Shown piece after piece: positions 52,523-61,644 of a DNA stretch of 64,000 bases. The stretch is taken from positions 135,175 through 199,174 of the forward strand of contig CAJTVB010000004.1 in NCBI GenBank assembly GCA_910579755.1, written 5' to 3'. Within the stretch, counting starts at the first letter, position 1, and every line of letters begins with the position of its first letter. Origin of the DNA: an uncultured Acetatifactor sp. (lineage in GTDB: Bacteria; Bacillota; Clostridia; Lachnospirales; Lachnospiraceae). Position numbers and translations under genes: made by a program. The notes below the pieces were generated by a model. That model worked only from the letters and a program-made list of their open reading frames with translations. It was not told where the DNA came from and did no database searches.

Positions 52523-53419
52523 ATGGCAAAGCGTATCGGAAAGGCAGTGACCTATTTCCTGCTGACATGTATCGGATATATTTATCTGGAGCCGATTTTT
52601 CAGATGATCTCCAAGGCATTAATGTCGCCTGCGGACGTCATCAACCCGTCCATAGAGTGGCTGGCCAGGAATCCTACTCTGAATAATTTCAAGGTGGCCG
52701 CAGGGGTGTTAAAGATTCCCGGAAGCCTGATCAACTCCATAGGCTTTTCCGCACTTTTGGCTCTGCTTCAGACCCTTGTGGCGGCCATGACAGGCTATGG
52801 GCTTTCCCGGTTCCGATTTCGGGGAAGAAATTTCTGGTTTGTGATGATTTTGCTGGCCTTTATTCTTCCCACGGCGCTGCTGATGATTCCCAGGCTGATT
52901 ATTTTCATACTGGCACAGCAGGGAACCGGCTTACAGTTTCTGGGCACGCCCATTCCCCAGGTGCTGATGGCCGTGTTGGGACAGGGTGTTAACAGTACTA
53001 TATTAATTTTGATATGCTGGAACTTTTTTAATCTGGTGCCCTATTCCCTGGATGAGGCGGCTATGATCGATGGGGCAGGCCCTCTGCAGACCTTTTACCA
53101 CATCGCGGTGAAGCTGTCCGTCAGCACGGTGCTGATCGTATTTTTGTTTGCTTTTGTGTGGAACTGGAACGAGACCTACCAGACGTCTACGTTTTTAGGG
53201 GGCTCCATGGATCTGTTGCCGGCGAAGCTGTCCGTCTTTGATAGTCAGTTTGAAGGAATCGCCAACGCCGGTGTGGGATCTACCAGCAGCTTCAAAATCA
53301 ATGAAGCCTATAAAATGGCGGCTACTTTGATTTCCATTGCCCCCCTGCTGGTGTTGTACGGATTCGTGCAGAAACAGTTTATTCAGGGGATCGAAAATAC
53401 AGGAATCACAGGCGAATAG
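52523..53419 (+). CDS. Sugar ABC transporter permease B2
   Basis: A 298-residue MalG-type permease with six helices. The EAA loop reads DEAAMIDGAGPLQTFYHIAVK near residue 180. The C-terminus (LYGFVQKQFIQGIENTGITG) is the standard end of the family. ATG follows GGAGGAGCC. It is followed seven bases later by the GH5 lipoprotein gene. Confidence 0.92.
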   Translation: MAKRIGKAVTYFLLTCIGYIYLEPIFQMISKALMSPADVINPSIEWLARNPTLNNFKVAAGVLKIPGSLINSIGFSALLALLQTLVAAMTGYGLSRFRFRGRNFWFVMILLAFILPTALLMIPRLIIFILAQQGTGLQFLGTPIPQVLMAVLGQGVNSTILILICWNFFNLVPYSLDEAAMIDGAGPLQTFYHIAVKLSVSTVLIVFLFAFVWNWNETYQTSTFLGGSMDLLPAKLSVFDSQFEGIANAGVGSTSSFKINEAYKMAATLISIAPLLVLYGFVQKQFIQGIENTGITGE

Positions 53420-53426
53420 GAGGCTT

Positions 53427-54866
53427 ATGAAGATAACAAAATATGTGGCATATGCGGCATGCATTGCTGCGGCGCTGCTGATGAGCGGCTGCAGCGGAAA
53501 GGGAGCTCCGGAAGGGTCCGGAGAAATACAGGATTCTTCCGGGAATCTGCAGGACTCTATGGAGGAGACCGGAGAAAAACGTCTGCAGACCCGGGTGGGA
53601 TCAAAGGTGCCGGAGGCTTTTTTGGAGGAGGAAGAAATGGAAGGGTATGAAAAACGGGAATATAAAATAGCTGAAAACCCTATGCTTCGTGCGGACGGGA
53701 AGGTTCTGCGGGACAATGCGGGACAGGGAGAGGTGGTACAGCTGAGGGGTACCAACGCCGGCGGCTATCTGCTGCAGGAATTTTGGATGACTACCACGAA
53801 ACAAACCGAAAACGTCTATGCAGAAGAAGATATTTATGCTATATTGGAGGAACGCTTCGGAAAGGAGGTCAGAGAGGAGCTGGTGGCTCTTTACCAGGAT
53901 CATTACTGGACGGAGGCAGATTTTGATTATTGTCAGCAGATCGGTATGAACTGTATCCGCCTGCCCTTTTGGTATCGTAACCTGGTGGATGAGAAGGGTG
54001 AGTTTTATGAAAACTGGAGTCAGAGGCTGGACTGGTTTGTGGAAGAGGCCGGGAAACGGGGAATCTATGTGATTCTGGACCTGCACGGAGCCCCCGGCTC
54101 TCAGAATGGTGCGGATCATTCCGGAAGCGATGGAAGAGGGGAGAATGAAAAGGCCTCCCGGTTTTTCTTTGGTGATGATGCGGCGGCAAATCAGGAGCTT
54201 TATTACAGAATTTGGGAAGGGATTGCAGAGCATTTTAAGGATAATCCCTGGGTGGCTGCCTATGATCTGCTCAATGAGCCATTTGGACCTTACCGCTATG
54301 AGGCGAGCCTGTCCGCGGCTGAGCTGCACCAGCTGTTATGGGGGATTTATGATGAGGCATATCAGAGAATCCGCCAGATCGACCAGAATCATGTGATTAT
54401 TATGGAGGCGACCTGGGATCCTGTGGATCTGCCCAATCCTCAGGAGTATGGCTGGGAGAATGTGATGTACGAGTACCATAATTATCATTGGGGGGATTAT
54501 GACAATCTGGAAGGAAAACAGGTGGAGGGTATTCGTGGACGACTGCAGCAGATTCGGCAGGCGGGCTATAATGTACCCAGCTTTCTGGGAGAGTTTACCT
54601 TCTTCAATAATCTGACGGCCTGGGAAAAGGCGCTGGCGCTTGTGGATGATTTCGGTATGTGCTGGACCTCCTGGACCTATAAGGTCACTGAAGGGAACAG
54701 TTACTGGGGGATCCGTTCCCAGAAAAATGCCAATCTGGATCTGGAGACGGCATCCATAGAGGAAATAAGAGAGGCCTGGTCCGCGGTGGATCAGTCAAAT
54801 GAGCATGTTGGACTTCGGCTGGTGCTGGAGAAATTTTACAAAAGGGTTTACATTCCTGCTCAGTAG
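53427..54866 (+). CDS. GH5-family glycoside hydrolase lipoprotein
   Basis: A 479-residue lipoprotein (lipobox LMSGC, Cys22) with a GH5-type (beta/alpha)8 barrel. Family segments are RGTNAGGYLLQEFWM near 108, MNCIRLPFWYR near 174, VILDLHGAPGSQNG near 216, LLNEPFG with acid/base E284, YHNYHWGDYD near 353 and LGEFTFF with nucleophile E389. The pattern is closest to exo-beta-1,3/1,6-glucanase-like GH5 enzymes, but subfamily and substrate need a tree. ATG 53427 follows AGGAGG. It is the only clear extracellular glycosidase of the locus and points to a beta-glucan or glucoside ligand. Confidence 0.85.
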   Translation: MKITKYVAYAACIAAALLMSGCSGKGAPEGSGEIQDSSGNLQDSMEETGEKRLQTRVGSKVPEAFLEEEEMEGYEKREYKIAENPMLRADGKVLRDNAGQGEVVQLRGTNAGGYLLQEFWMTTTKQTENVYAEEDIYAILEERFGKEVREELVALYQDHYWTEADFDYCQQIGMNCIRLPFWYRNLVDEKGEFYENWSQRLDWFVEEAGKRGIYVILDLHGAPGSQNGADHSGSDGRGENEKASRFFFGDDAAANQELYYRIWEGIAEHFKDNPWVAAYDLLNEPFGPYRYEASLSAAELHQLLWGIYDEAYQRIRQIDQNHVIIMEATWDPVDLPNPQEYGWENVMYEYHNYHWGDYDNLEGKQVEGIRGRLQQIRQAGYNVPSFLGEFTFFNNLTAWEKALALVDDFGMCWTSWTYKVTEGNSYWGIRSQKNANLDLETASIEEIREAWSAVDQSNEHVGLRLVLEKFYKRVYIPAQ

Positions 54867-54919
54867 CGCAGGGCAGGATCACAGAGCGTAGTCAGCTCAG
54901 AAAGAGAGGAACATTTTAA

Positions 54920-56899
54920 ATGAAAATCAAAAAGGCGGCGGCAATTCCGTTGATACTGCAGGATCCGTTTTTTTCCATATGGTCCGACGCAGATCATCTT
55001 TATGACAAGGATCCGGTGCACTGGTGCGGGGAGCGTCAGAGGCTGCAGGGTTACATAAAGGTTGATGACGCAGTATACTGCTTTTTGGGGGAGAGGGGGA
55101 TTCACGAGGCGATCCCTCAGCAGTGGGTGGATGTGACGGCCACGGCCACGGAATATATGTTTGAAAACGAAAAGGTAAAGCTTTCAGTGCGCTTTACATC
55201 GCCGCTTTTGCCGGATTCCATAGAGCTCCTGTCTCGTCCCTGCGCCTATGTGGATTTTCAGGTGGAAAAGAAAACGGAGTGCAGGGCGGAGGTCTGCTTT
55301 ACGGTATCCTCCGATCTGGTATCCCGCAGGCGGGAGAGAATGGCGGGAGGAAGCTACTGCCGTCCCGGGAAAAAGGAAGTCCCCCCATACAAATACGCGG
55401 TGATGGGGAGGGCCGTACAGCAGCCTCTGAGCGGCAGCGGTGACCGGGTAACTGCCGATTGGGGGTATGCGTATCTGGCCTCTGCCCAGGAGGATGCCCG
55501 GCTTGCCTTTTCCCTGGAAGCGGGAGAGCTGTCCTGCTGTCTTCCCGTGCCGGAGGCGGGCGGTCATACGGGGCTGGTATTGGCCTGGGATGACCTGGTA
55601 TCCATTAACTATTTCGGGGAGTGGAAAAAGGGCGCCTGGACTCGCAGCTATGGCACGATTCTGGATGCGGTGGGAGCCGCCCTTTCGGACCGGGAGGAGG
55701 TGTTTAAGCGCGCGCAGAAGCTGGATCGGGAGATCTTTGACAAGGCCTTTTCTCTGGGAGGGGAGGCATATGCGTATATTTGCTGTTTCAGCTATCGGCA
55801 TGCGGTGGCCGCTCACAAGCTGATCCTGGACGAGGAAGGAAATGTGATTTTCCTTTCCAAGGAAAACGATTCCAACGGCTGTATCGGAACGGTAGATGTC
55901 AGCTATCCTTCCGTGCCGCTGTTTCTGCTGTATAATCCGGAGCTGGTGAAGGGGATGCTTCGTCCCATCTTCCGGTTTGCTTCCTGTGATGTGTGGGAAT
56001 ATGATTTTGCCCCCCACGACGTGGGGCGTTACCCTTATGCCTGGGGTCAGGTCTATGCCCTGATCGAAGGAAAGAAGGGCATGGGCTACGAGCCCTGGAA
56101 GGATGACGTATGTCCGCCCTTATACAGTTATCCGGCAGGCTGCGGTATTTATGATCCGGTCTATCAGATGCCCGTGGAGGAATGCGGCAACATGCTGATC
56201 ATGACGGAAGCAGTGTGTATGGCCGAGGGAAGCGGCGACTTTGCCGGTCCCTGGATGGGGATACTGGAAAAGTGGGTCAAGTATCTGATTCAATTTGGCT
56301 CTGATCCCGGAGAACAGCTTTGCACCGATGATTTTGCCGGTCATCTGGCCCACAATACAAACCTGTCTCTGAAAGCTATCATGGGGATCGAGGCCTACGC
56401 CCGCCTGCTGGGCCGTCTGGGACGGGAAGCAGAGGCGGAAGAATACCATGAAAGGGCAAGGGACATGTCGGCTGACTGGTGCAAGCGGGCGGACGCGGGA
56501 GACCATTATATGCTGGCCTTTGGTTCTCCGGAGACCTGGAGCCTGAAATACAATATGGTATGGGATAAAATCTTCGGCAGCGGCCTTTTCGGGGAAGAGG
56601 TGTACGAGAAGGAGCTGGCCTGGTATGAAAAGAAAACCGGTGTTTACGGAGTTCCGCTTGACAGCCGCGCCTCCTATACCAAGAGCGACTGGATCCTCTG
56701 GTGTGCGGCCATGACACAGGATAGAGAGAGGCAGCGGCGTCTGATTCAGCCGGTGGCCGATTATCTGGAAAACAGCCCCACCCGGGTGCCATTCTCCGAC
56801 TGGTACGATTCCGAAACAGGAAAGTATTGTCATTTTATAGCGCGAAGCGTACAGGGAGGTATTTTTATGCCTTTGCTGGAACAGGCGCTCCGCCGCTGA
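54920..56899 (+). CDS. DUF4965/DUF5127-type protein (glutaminase A-like)
   Basis: A 659-residue protein without signal peptide. It starts IPLILQDPFFSIWSDADHLYDKDPVHWCG, and the segment DPFFSIWS is the entry motif of the family named after fungal glutaminase A. An N-terminal beta domain (DUF5127-like) is followed by an alpha/alpha-barrel (DUF4965/DUF1793-like) with SFEWD-type positions replaced by YEFDFAPHDVGRYP near 355. Fold and context suggest an intracellular glycosidase acting on imported oligosaccharide rather than a glutaminase. ATG follows GAGAGGAA. Last gene of the glycan locus; a terminator follows. Confidence 0.75.
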   Translation: MKIKKAAAIPLILQDPFFSIWSDADHLYDKDPVHWCGERQRLQGYIKVDDAVYCFLGERGIHEAIPQQWVDVTATATEYMFENEKVKLSVRFTSPLLPDSIELLSRPCAYVDFQVEKKTECRAEVCFTVSSDLVSRRRERMAGGSYCRPGKKEVPPYKYAVMGRAVQQPLSGSGDRVTADWGYAYLASAQEDARLAFSLEAGELSCCLPVPEAGGHTGLVLAWDDLVSINYFGEWKKGAWTRSYGTILDAVGAALSDREEVFKRAQKLDREIFDKAFSLGGEAYAYICCFSYRHAVAAHKLILDEEGNVIFLSKENDSNGCIGTVDVSYPSVPLFLLYNPELVKGMLRPIFRFASCDVWEYDFAPHDVGRYPYAWGQVYALIEGKKGMGYEPWKDDVCPPLYSYPAGCGIYDPVYQMPVEECGNMLIMTEAVCMAEGSGDFAGPWMGILEKWVKYLIQFGSDPGEQLCTDDFAGHLAHNTNLSLKAIMGIEAYARLLGRLGREAEAEEYHERARDMSADWCKRADAGDHYMLAFGSPETWSLKYNMVWDKIFGSGLFGEEVYEKELAWYEKKTGVYGVPLDSRASYTKSDWILWCAAMTQDRERQRRLIQPVADYLENSPTRVPFSDWYDSETGKYCHFIARSVQGGIFMPLLEQALRR

Positions 56900-56914
56900 A
56901 CATAAAAACGAAAA

Positions 56915-56965
56915 CAGAACCGACGGGCAGTGGGGCATCAGCCCTGGTCCGGCGGCTCTGTTTTT
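56915..56965. terminator. Bidirectional terminator closing the glycan locus
   Basis: CAGAACCG (56915-56922) pairs with CGGCTCTG (56953-56960), one mismatch, followed by TTTTT. Read on the minus strand the other arm is followed by TTTTCGTTTTT, so it can also stop the ABC operon coming from the right. Confidence 0.7.
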
Positions 56966-56991
56966 GACTTTTTTAACTTTTCTTTTTGACG

Positions 56992-57624
56992 TTACTTTCT
57001 GCGGTTATAGCCCATCATGCTTATGATCATTGAAAGGATAAAGAGAATGACTGCCGCGATCCCCGTTACGGCAATATAAGAGGGAATAATATTTGTCATG
57101 GCAGAAAATCCTGCGCCGTCTTCAAAATATTTGATAAAGTAGAACATGGGGATTACGACGAACAGCCCCATTGTCTGAGCGATATGGAAACCAAACCAAT
57201 AGGTCAGGGGCAGACAGATGCCGGTCCATAATAAAGGGATGAGTATGGAGGCGGCGGCAGATATGCCCCAGACAAGGGCGTCAAATCTGCGAAAAGCAAC
57301 GCTGGATAAGAGATTGAATAACAGGCTTCCCATAAGGCTGACTGCCAGAGTACAGACAACGGCCAGGTATTTGCTGATTACTACGGAGGCGGCGTTTACC
57401 GGCATGGCCAGCTGATATTTTTTCCAGCCGGCCTTTTCGTCGCTTGCAAAGCTCATGACATTTTGCATACCGATTGTCATTGCAAGCATCATGGAAGTAA
57501 GCAGCCCTGCATAAACGCCGGTATTAAACATCAGCAGTATGATCGTGCCGGCAGCGATCAAGATTACTTTTTTATCGATACTTTTAAAGAAAAGGGAAAT
57601 GTCTTTATAAATCAGTCCTTTCAT
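56992..57624 (-). CDS. ABC-2 type exporter permease
   Basis: A 210-residue membrane protein with six hydrophobic helices, of the small ABC-2 permease class that works with a separate ATPase. KDISLFFKSIDKKVILIAAG near the start and SFASDEKAGWKKYQLAMPV near residue 65 are typical of the family. Its start overlaps the end of the ATPase gene by four bases. Substrate unknown; such operons often give antibiotic or peptide tolerance. Confidence 0.85.
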   Translation of the reverse strand: MKGLIYKDISLFFKSIDKKVILIAAGTIILLMFNTGVYAGLLTSMMLAMTIGMQNVMSFASDEKAGWKKYQLAMPVNAASVVISKYLAVVCTLAVSLMGSLLFNLLSSVAFRRFDALVWGISAAASILIPLLWTGICLPLTYWFGFHIAQTMGLFVVIPMFYFIKYFEDGAGFSAMTNIIPSYIAVTGIAAVILFILSMIISMMGYNRRK

Positions 57625-58478
57625 GCCGCGCCTCCTTTGATGTAGAAAAGCATTATATCCTCCAGTGTTGCGTTATCCATCACCATATTTTTGTATTTGT
57701 GTTTTGCAGCCTCCTTATTGCGGACGAGGCACTCCACGCTCATATTTGTTTTTCTGTGAATAATATAATCGTCTGGAGAAATGGAAGTAAATTGCTCTTT
57801 TCCGCATTTCAGAATCCCGAAATTGTATATCAGATCATCTTTTGGCTCCTCAAAAATAATTTTGCCCTGATGAATCAAAATCACATAATCCGCAATTTTT
57901 TGTATGTCTGATGTAATATGAGAGGAAAACAGGATAGAACACTCCTCGTCCTGCATAAAATCCAAAAATAAATCCAAAATTTCGTCCCGCACAACCGGAT
58001 CGAGTCCTGAGGTTGCCTCATCTAAAATCAAAAGCTTTGGCTTATGGGCCATGGCACAGATGATGGACAATTTCATTTTCATTCCCTTGGAAAAGGAGCC
58101 GATCTGTTTCTTTTCCGGTATATTAAATTTATTCAGGTATTGCCTGTAAAGGCCGGTGTCCCAGGACTGATATACGCCGGACAATATTTTTTCAATATCC
58201 CGGGCGTTGAATACGTCATGGAAATTGCACTCGTCAAAGACTACTCCGATCTTTTCCTTTGTGGAGACAACCGTGTTTTCCGCACCGAAAAGCCTGATTT
58301 GTCCGTTATCCTTTTTGAGCTCGTCGAGTATCAGGTTGATGGTGGTACTCTTTCCGGCTCCATTTTCCCCGATGAAGCCCACAATCCTGCCTTTGGGAAC
58401 CTGGAAGGAAACGTGGTCCAGTAAAAAGCCGTCAAATTGTTTGCATAAATCCTGCACTGAAATATTATTTTGACTCAT
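57621..58478 (-). CDS. ABC exporter ATP-binding protein
   Basis: A 285-residue ATPase. Walker A GENGAGKST is near residue 37, the signature reads SFSKGMKMKLS (near 128, a divergent LSGGQ as in exporters), Walker B LLILDEATSGLDP near 150 and the switch H in SSHIT. The C-terminal 70 residues form an accessory domain. Second gene of a GntR-ATPase-permease operon like ytrABC of Bacillus. Confidence 0.92.
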   Translation of the reverse strand: MSQNNISVQDLCKQFDGFLLDHVSFQVPKGRIVGFIGENGAGKSTTINLILDELKKDNGQIRLFGAENTVVSTKEKIGVVFDECNFHDVFNARDIEKILSGVYQSWDTGLYRQYLNKFNIPEKKQIGSFSKGMKMKLSIICAMAHKPKLLILDEATSGLDPVVRDEILDLFLDFMQDEECSILFSSHITSDIQKIADYVILIHQGKIIFEEPKDDLIYNFGILKCGKEQFTSISPDDYIIHRKTNMSVECLVRNKEAAKHKYKNMVMDNATLEDIMLFYIKGGAA

Positions 58479-58493
58479 ATCAATACCTTTCTG

Positions 58494-58865
58494 CTATTCC
58501 TCGTAAAACAGCCTTAAAATATTTGCCATCTGTTCATAGCAAATTCCATGCGCCCTGCCAATTTCCGCAACTTTCTGCAATAATTCTTCCGCTATTCGAA
58601 GCTGTTCTTCCTGAATGAATTCTTTGTTCTGGGCGGCAACAAAGCTTCCCTTTCCGGATACTGTTTCGATAAAACCGTCGCGGGTCAAATCTTCATAAGC
58701 TCTCTGGACAGTGATAACACTGATATGCAGGTCTTTTGCCAAGGCTCTCATGGATGGAAGCGCTTCGCCGGAAGACAAGGTTCCGTTCATAATCAAATTT
58801 TTGATCTGCATACAAATTTGTTCATAAATAGGCTTATCACTGCTGTTGCTTATGATTATTTCCAT
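58494..58865 (-). CDS. GntR (YtrA-type) repressor
   Basis: A 123-residue regulator. The GntR winged helix spans about 10-75 (PIYEQICMQIKNLI, SGEALPSMRALAKDL, ITVQRAYEDLTRDGFI) and the short C-terminal helix pair (about 85-120) is the YtrA form, lacking a large ligand domain. ATG follows AAAGGAGG. It should repress its own operon. Confidence 0.92.
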   Translation of the reverse strand: MEIIISNSSDKPIYEQICMQIKNLIMNGTLSSGEALPSMRALAKDLHISVITVQRAYEDLTRDGFIETVSGKGSFVAAQNKEFIQEEQLRIAEELLQKVAEIGRAHGICYEQMANILRLFYEE

Positions 58866-58922
58866 CGATCCACCTCCTTTTGCGCGTACATTTCGTTATA
58901 ATTGTACTTGTTCGATGAGCAC

Positions 58923-58951
58923 AGTATATACGATGTGTGTACGGCTGTCAA
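58923..58951 (-). promoter_or_regulatory. Promoter of the GntR-ABC operon
   Basis: On the minus strand, TTGACA (58951-58946), 17-base spacer and TATACT (58928-58923). A loose palindrome with GTAC at both ends lies just downstream (about 58884-58905) and could be the GntR operator. Confidence 0.75.
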
Positions 58952-59405
58952 CTGTTTTTTTTATGCTTGGCTTCGCCCCGACTGACTGTGGCTGTAAAGC
59001 GGCGAAAAAGCGCCGTAGGTGTGTTTTGCGAATGGCGCGGTGCGAACAAATGGAACCAGCACGCCTGCAAAGTATTGGAGAATTCGCAGCGGCATTGCGC
59101 AGAGTGAGACAGCACTGCTAATTTCATTACGTGGGTAAATGAATGTATGAAGTAGTCTTTATTCCCGCGGGCAATGAGTCAAACTTCCGGATGACTGCAT
59201 CCATGGGATCTTGACGAATGCCGTTTGATGTGAAAGCTGCGATTGTACCAATGCTTTCAATCTTAGTATTTCTTCGCTTTGTTTTCCATGTTCCAGCTGA
59301 AAATTATCTAATCAAGCGAAAAAGAAATTCTGTATTTGTTAAATATTTTCCGCGACTCACACCCATTTCATAATACTCGCCTTTTAGTCTTAAATGATAC
59401 ATTTC
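58952..59405. other. Gene-poor stretch with no supported gene
   Basis: About 450 bases without a gene. A 52-codon Cys/Arg-rich frame at 58963-59121 has no ribosome site. On the minus strand, scattered short frames (for example MGVSRGKYLTNTEF near 59370) are broken by stops. The region looks like decayed sequence beside the duplicated nitroreductase. Confidence 0.45.
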
Positions 59406-59531
59406 TTATAAATGAAATTTTTCTGCGATCCGTTTAATTGTGTCTGCCAGAGATATTTCTAATTCCTTGTATGCCTCTACCGCACCTTTAATCTCGCTTT
59501 CTTCGCGCATCTGTTGAATCGCCAAACACAT
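59406..59531 (-). CDS. 41-residue remnant of a PD-(D/E)XK/Rpn-type protein tail
   Basis: ATG 59531 has a perfect AAAGGAGATG site, yet the product is only 41 residues: MCLAIQQMREESE, then GAVEAYKELEISLADTIKRIAEKFHL (26 residues at 16-41, ending KFHL). This closely resembles the extreme C-terminus of Rpn/PD-(D/E)XK-nuclease-family transposase-like proteins, which end in a short helix of this type. The nuclease domain is absent, so this is either a remnant or a minimal standalone tail. Function unknown. Confidence 0.45.
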   Translation of the reverse strand: MCLAIQQMREESEIKGAVEAYKELEISLADTIKRIAEKFHL

Positions 59532-59619
59532 ATTTACATCTCCTTTCCCTTTGGGACATTTTAGTTTGGATCCCCTGTGTTTTGCGGCTTGGTAATTATA
59601 GCCAAGGAAGAAGCTCATA

Positions 59620-59628
59620 TGATATAAT
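59620..59628 (+). promoter_or_regulatory. Extended -10 of nitroreductase copy 1
   Basis: TGA-TATAAT at 59620-59628, 35 bases before the ATG; no good -35. The same element occurs in copy 2 (63273-63281). Confidence 0.55.
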
Positions 59629-59662
59629 TGGTGCAAACAATTAAACCGAAGGAGTGTATATA

Positions 59663-60313
59663 ATGGATATTTTAGAAATTATGAAAGAACGTCATAGTGT
59701 GCGGCAGTATAGCGGAAAAAAGATTGAGAGCAGGGTAAGAGAAGCGCTGGCCGCGCTGGCAGGCGAGTGTAACAGGGAGAGTGGTTTATCTATTCAGATT
59801 CTTTATGATGAGCCAAAATGCTTTGACAGCATGATGGCACATTATGGAAAATTCAGCGGCGTGGATAATTATGTTGCGCTTGTTGGGAAAAAAGGGGCTG
59901 ATCTGGATGAAAAAGCAGGATATTATGGGGAGAAGCTTGTATTAAAGGCGCAGGAGCTTGGATTGAACACCTGCTGGGTTGCTATGACACACGGGAAGAG
60001 TGCCGCAAATATTAAAAAGGGTGAAAAACTGGTGTGCATCATTGCGTTAGGATATGGTGTCACGCAGGGAACAGCTCATAAAAATAAACCTGTGGAGCAG
60101 CTTTGTAACTGTGCATCCAATATGCCGAACTGGTTTTCAGAGGGAATGGAGGCGGCGCTGCTTGCACCTACGGCAATAAATCAACAGAAATTTTATATTA
60201 CGCTTGAAAATGGAAGGGTGTCCGCCAGAGCAGGAAAAGGGTTTTATACAAAAATGGATCTGGGCATTGTAAAATATCATTTTGAAGCTGTTACAGGCCG
60301 CAGGGTGGAATGA
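59663..60313 (+). CDS. TM1586-type nitroreductase, copy 1
   Basis: A 216-residue flavin (FMN) reductase-like protein. The N-terminal MKERHSVRQYSGKKIE is the FMN-phosphate site typical of nitroreductases. The two-lobed layout with GYYGEKLVLKAQELGLNTCWVAMTHGK near 95 and LAPTAINQQKFYITLENG near 172 matches the putative nitroreductase family of TM1586. ATG 59663 follows GAAGGAG; the GTG at 59654 is too close to that site. The protein is identical to copy 2. Natural substrate unknown. Confidence 0.85.
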   Translation: MDILEIMKERHSVRQYSGKKIESRVREALAALAGECNRESGLSIQILYDEPKCFDSMMAHYGKFSGVDNYVALVGKKGADLDEKAGYYGEKLVLKAQELGLNTCWVAMTHGKSAANIKKGEKLVCIIALGYGVTQGTAHKNKPVEQLCNCASNMPNWFSEGMEAALLAPTAINQQKFYITLENGRVSARAGKGFYTKMDLGIVKYHFEAVTGRRVE

Positions 60314-60432
60314 GGCCATTCATAGCAGCAGGGCTTTGACAGGCTGACCGGATTTTGCGGCGACAGAAGGAAGGCCATATACGGAGGCATTTGACGATGT
60401 ATATGGAAAAAAATTTAGTGAGGAGTGTAAAT

Positions 60433-61473
60433 ATGCTGGCCTATACTTACGTTGAAAAGGGAAAATTTGAGCTTTTAGATAAGCCGAAGCCTGTTTTACT
60501 GGATGACAGGGATGCCATTGTCCGGGTGACGCTGGCAAGCATCTGCACCAGCGATCTTCATATCAAGCACGGCAGTGTTCCCCGTGCCGCCTTGGGTGTC
60601 ACAGTGGGCCATGAGATGGCAGGCGTTGTGGAGGAAACAGGCAGCGCCGTGACCAGCGTTCGGCCAGGTGACCGGGTGACGGTTAATGTAGAGACCTTCT
60701 GCGGTGAGTGCTTTTTCTGCAGGCATGGATGGGTCAACAACTGCACGGATTCTAATGGCGGCTGGGCGCTGGGCTGCCGAATTGACGGCGGGCAGGCAGA
60801 GTATGTCCGTGTCCCCTACGCCGATCAGGGATTGAACAGGATTCCCGATAGAGTTACAGACCGGCAGGCTTTGTTCGTGGGGGACATCCTCGCAACAGGC
60901 TATTGGGCGGCGGATATTTCTGAGATCAAAGCCGGAGACACGGTGCTGATCATCGGCGCTGGGCCTGTGGGCATCTGCACACTGCAATGTGTCCTGCTGA
61001 AGCAGCCAAAGCGGGTCATTGTCTGTGAAAAAGAGTCCCGGCGGTTGAGATTTGTTAAGGAAAACTATCCCCAGGTGCTGACAGTGGGCCCGGAGGAGGT
61101 TCAGAGATTTGTTTTGGCAAACAGTGATCACGGCGGCGCAGATGTAGTGCTGGAGGCTGCAGGAGGTCCGGAAACCTTTCGTATGGCGTGGCAGTGTGCC
61201 CGGCCAAACGCTGTTGTAACCATCGCAGCGCTGTATGATGAACCCCAGATGCTGCCGCTGCCGGAGATGTACGGTAAGAATCTGACCTTCAAGACCGGTG
61301 GTGTGGACGGCTGCAAGTGTGCCGAGACACTGGCGCTGATCGAGCAGGGCAAGATCGACACCACACCGCTGATCACCCACACTTTCCCGCTCCGGAACAT
61401 CGCGGAGGCGTATGACCTCTTTGAGAACCGCAGGGATGGAGTGGTCAAGATTGCGATTCAGATGGAGAGCTGA
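60433..61473 (+). CDS. Zinc-dependent alcohol dehydrogenase
   Basis: A 346-residue medium-chain dehydrogenase/reductase. Catalytic zinc ligands are C38 (SICTSDLH) and H60-E61 (GHEM). The structural zinc site has four cysteines, C90, C93, C96 and C104. The NAD(P) fold begins GAGPVGICTLQC near 173. ATG 60433 follows GAGGAG; the open frame upstream begins within the end of the duplicated unit and is unlikely. Probably oxidises a secondary alcohol or polyol; substrate unclear. It lies between the two nitroreductase copies. Confidence 0.9.
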   Translation: MLAYTYVEKGKFELLDKPKPVLLDDRDAIVRVTLASICTSDLHIKHGSVPRAALGVTVGHEMAGVVEETGSAVTSVRPGDRVTVNVETFCGECFFCRHGWVNNCTDSNGGWALGCRIDGGQAEYVRVPYADQGLNRIPDRVTDRQALFVGDILATGYWAADISEIKAGDTVLIIGAGPVGICTLQCVLLKQPKRVIVCEKESRRLRFVKENYPQVLTVGPEEVQRFVLANSDHGGADVVLEAAGGPETFRMAWQCARPNAVVTIAALYDEPQMLPLPEMYGKNLTFKTGGVDGCKCAETLALIEQGKIDTTPLITHTFPLRNIAEAYDLFENRRDGVVKIAIQMES

Positions 61474-61644
61474 CGCAGACTGCCGCAGCGCTGAACATAA
61501 GGGGAACCAGGTTGGATTATGCCAGGCAGCGGTATTTTTGCGGAGTATAGTCAGGTTTCTTAGTCTGGTGTTGCGGCACAATCCTGGCGCGGCAGGGATG
61601 AGATTCCGGGAGCATGAGCCTCATCTGGGCCGTCAGGAGTAAGA

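Larger units (their letters stand above)
59578..60347 (+). repeat. Direct repeat, copy 1 (nitroreductase unit)
   Basis: Matches 63231-64000 at a constant offset of 3653 bases. The match starts at TGTTTTGCGG and runs to the end of the window. About ten substitutions were counted: five in the 85 bases before the gene and five in the gene, all silent. Confidence 0.9.

Noticed and set aside
58963..59121. 52-codon Cys/Arg-rich small protein
   Set aside because: No ribosome site and no known family; lies in decayed-looking sequence.
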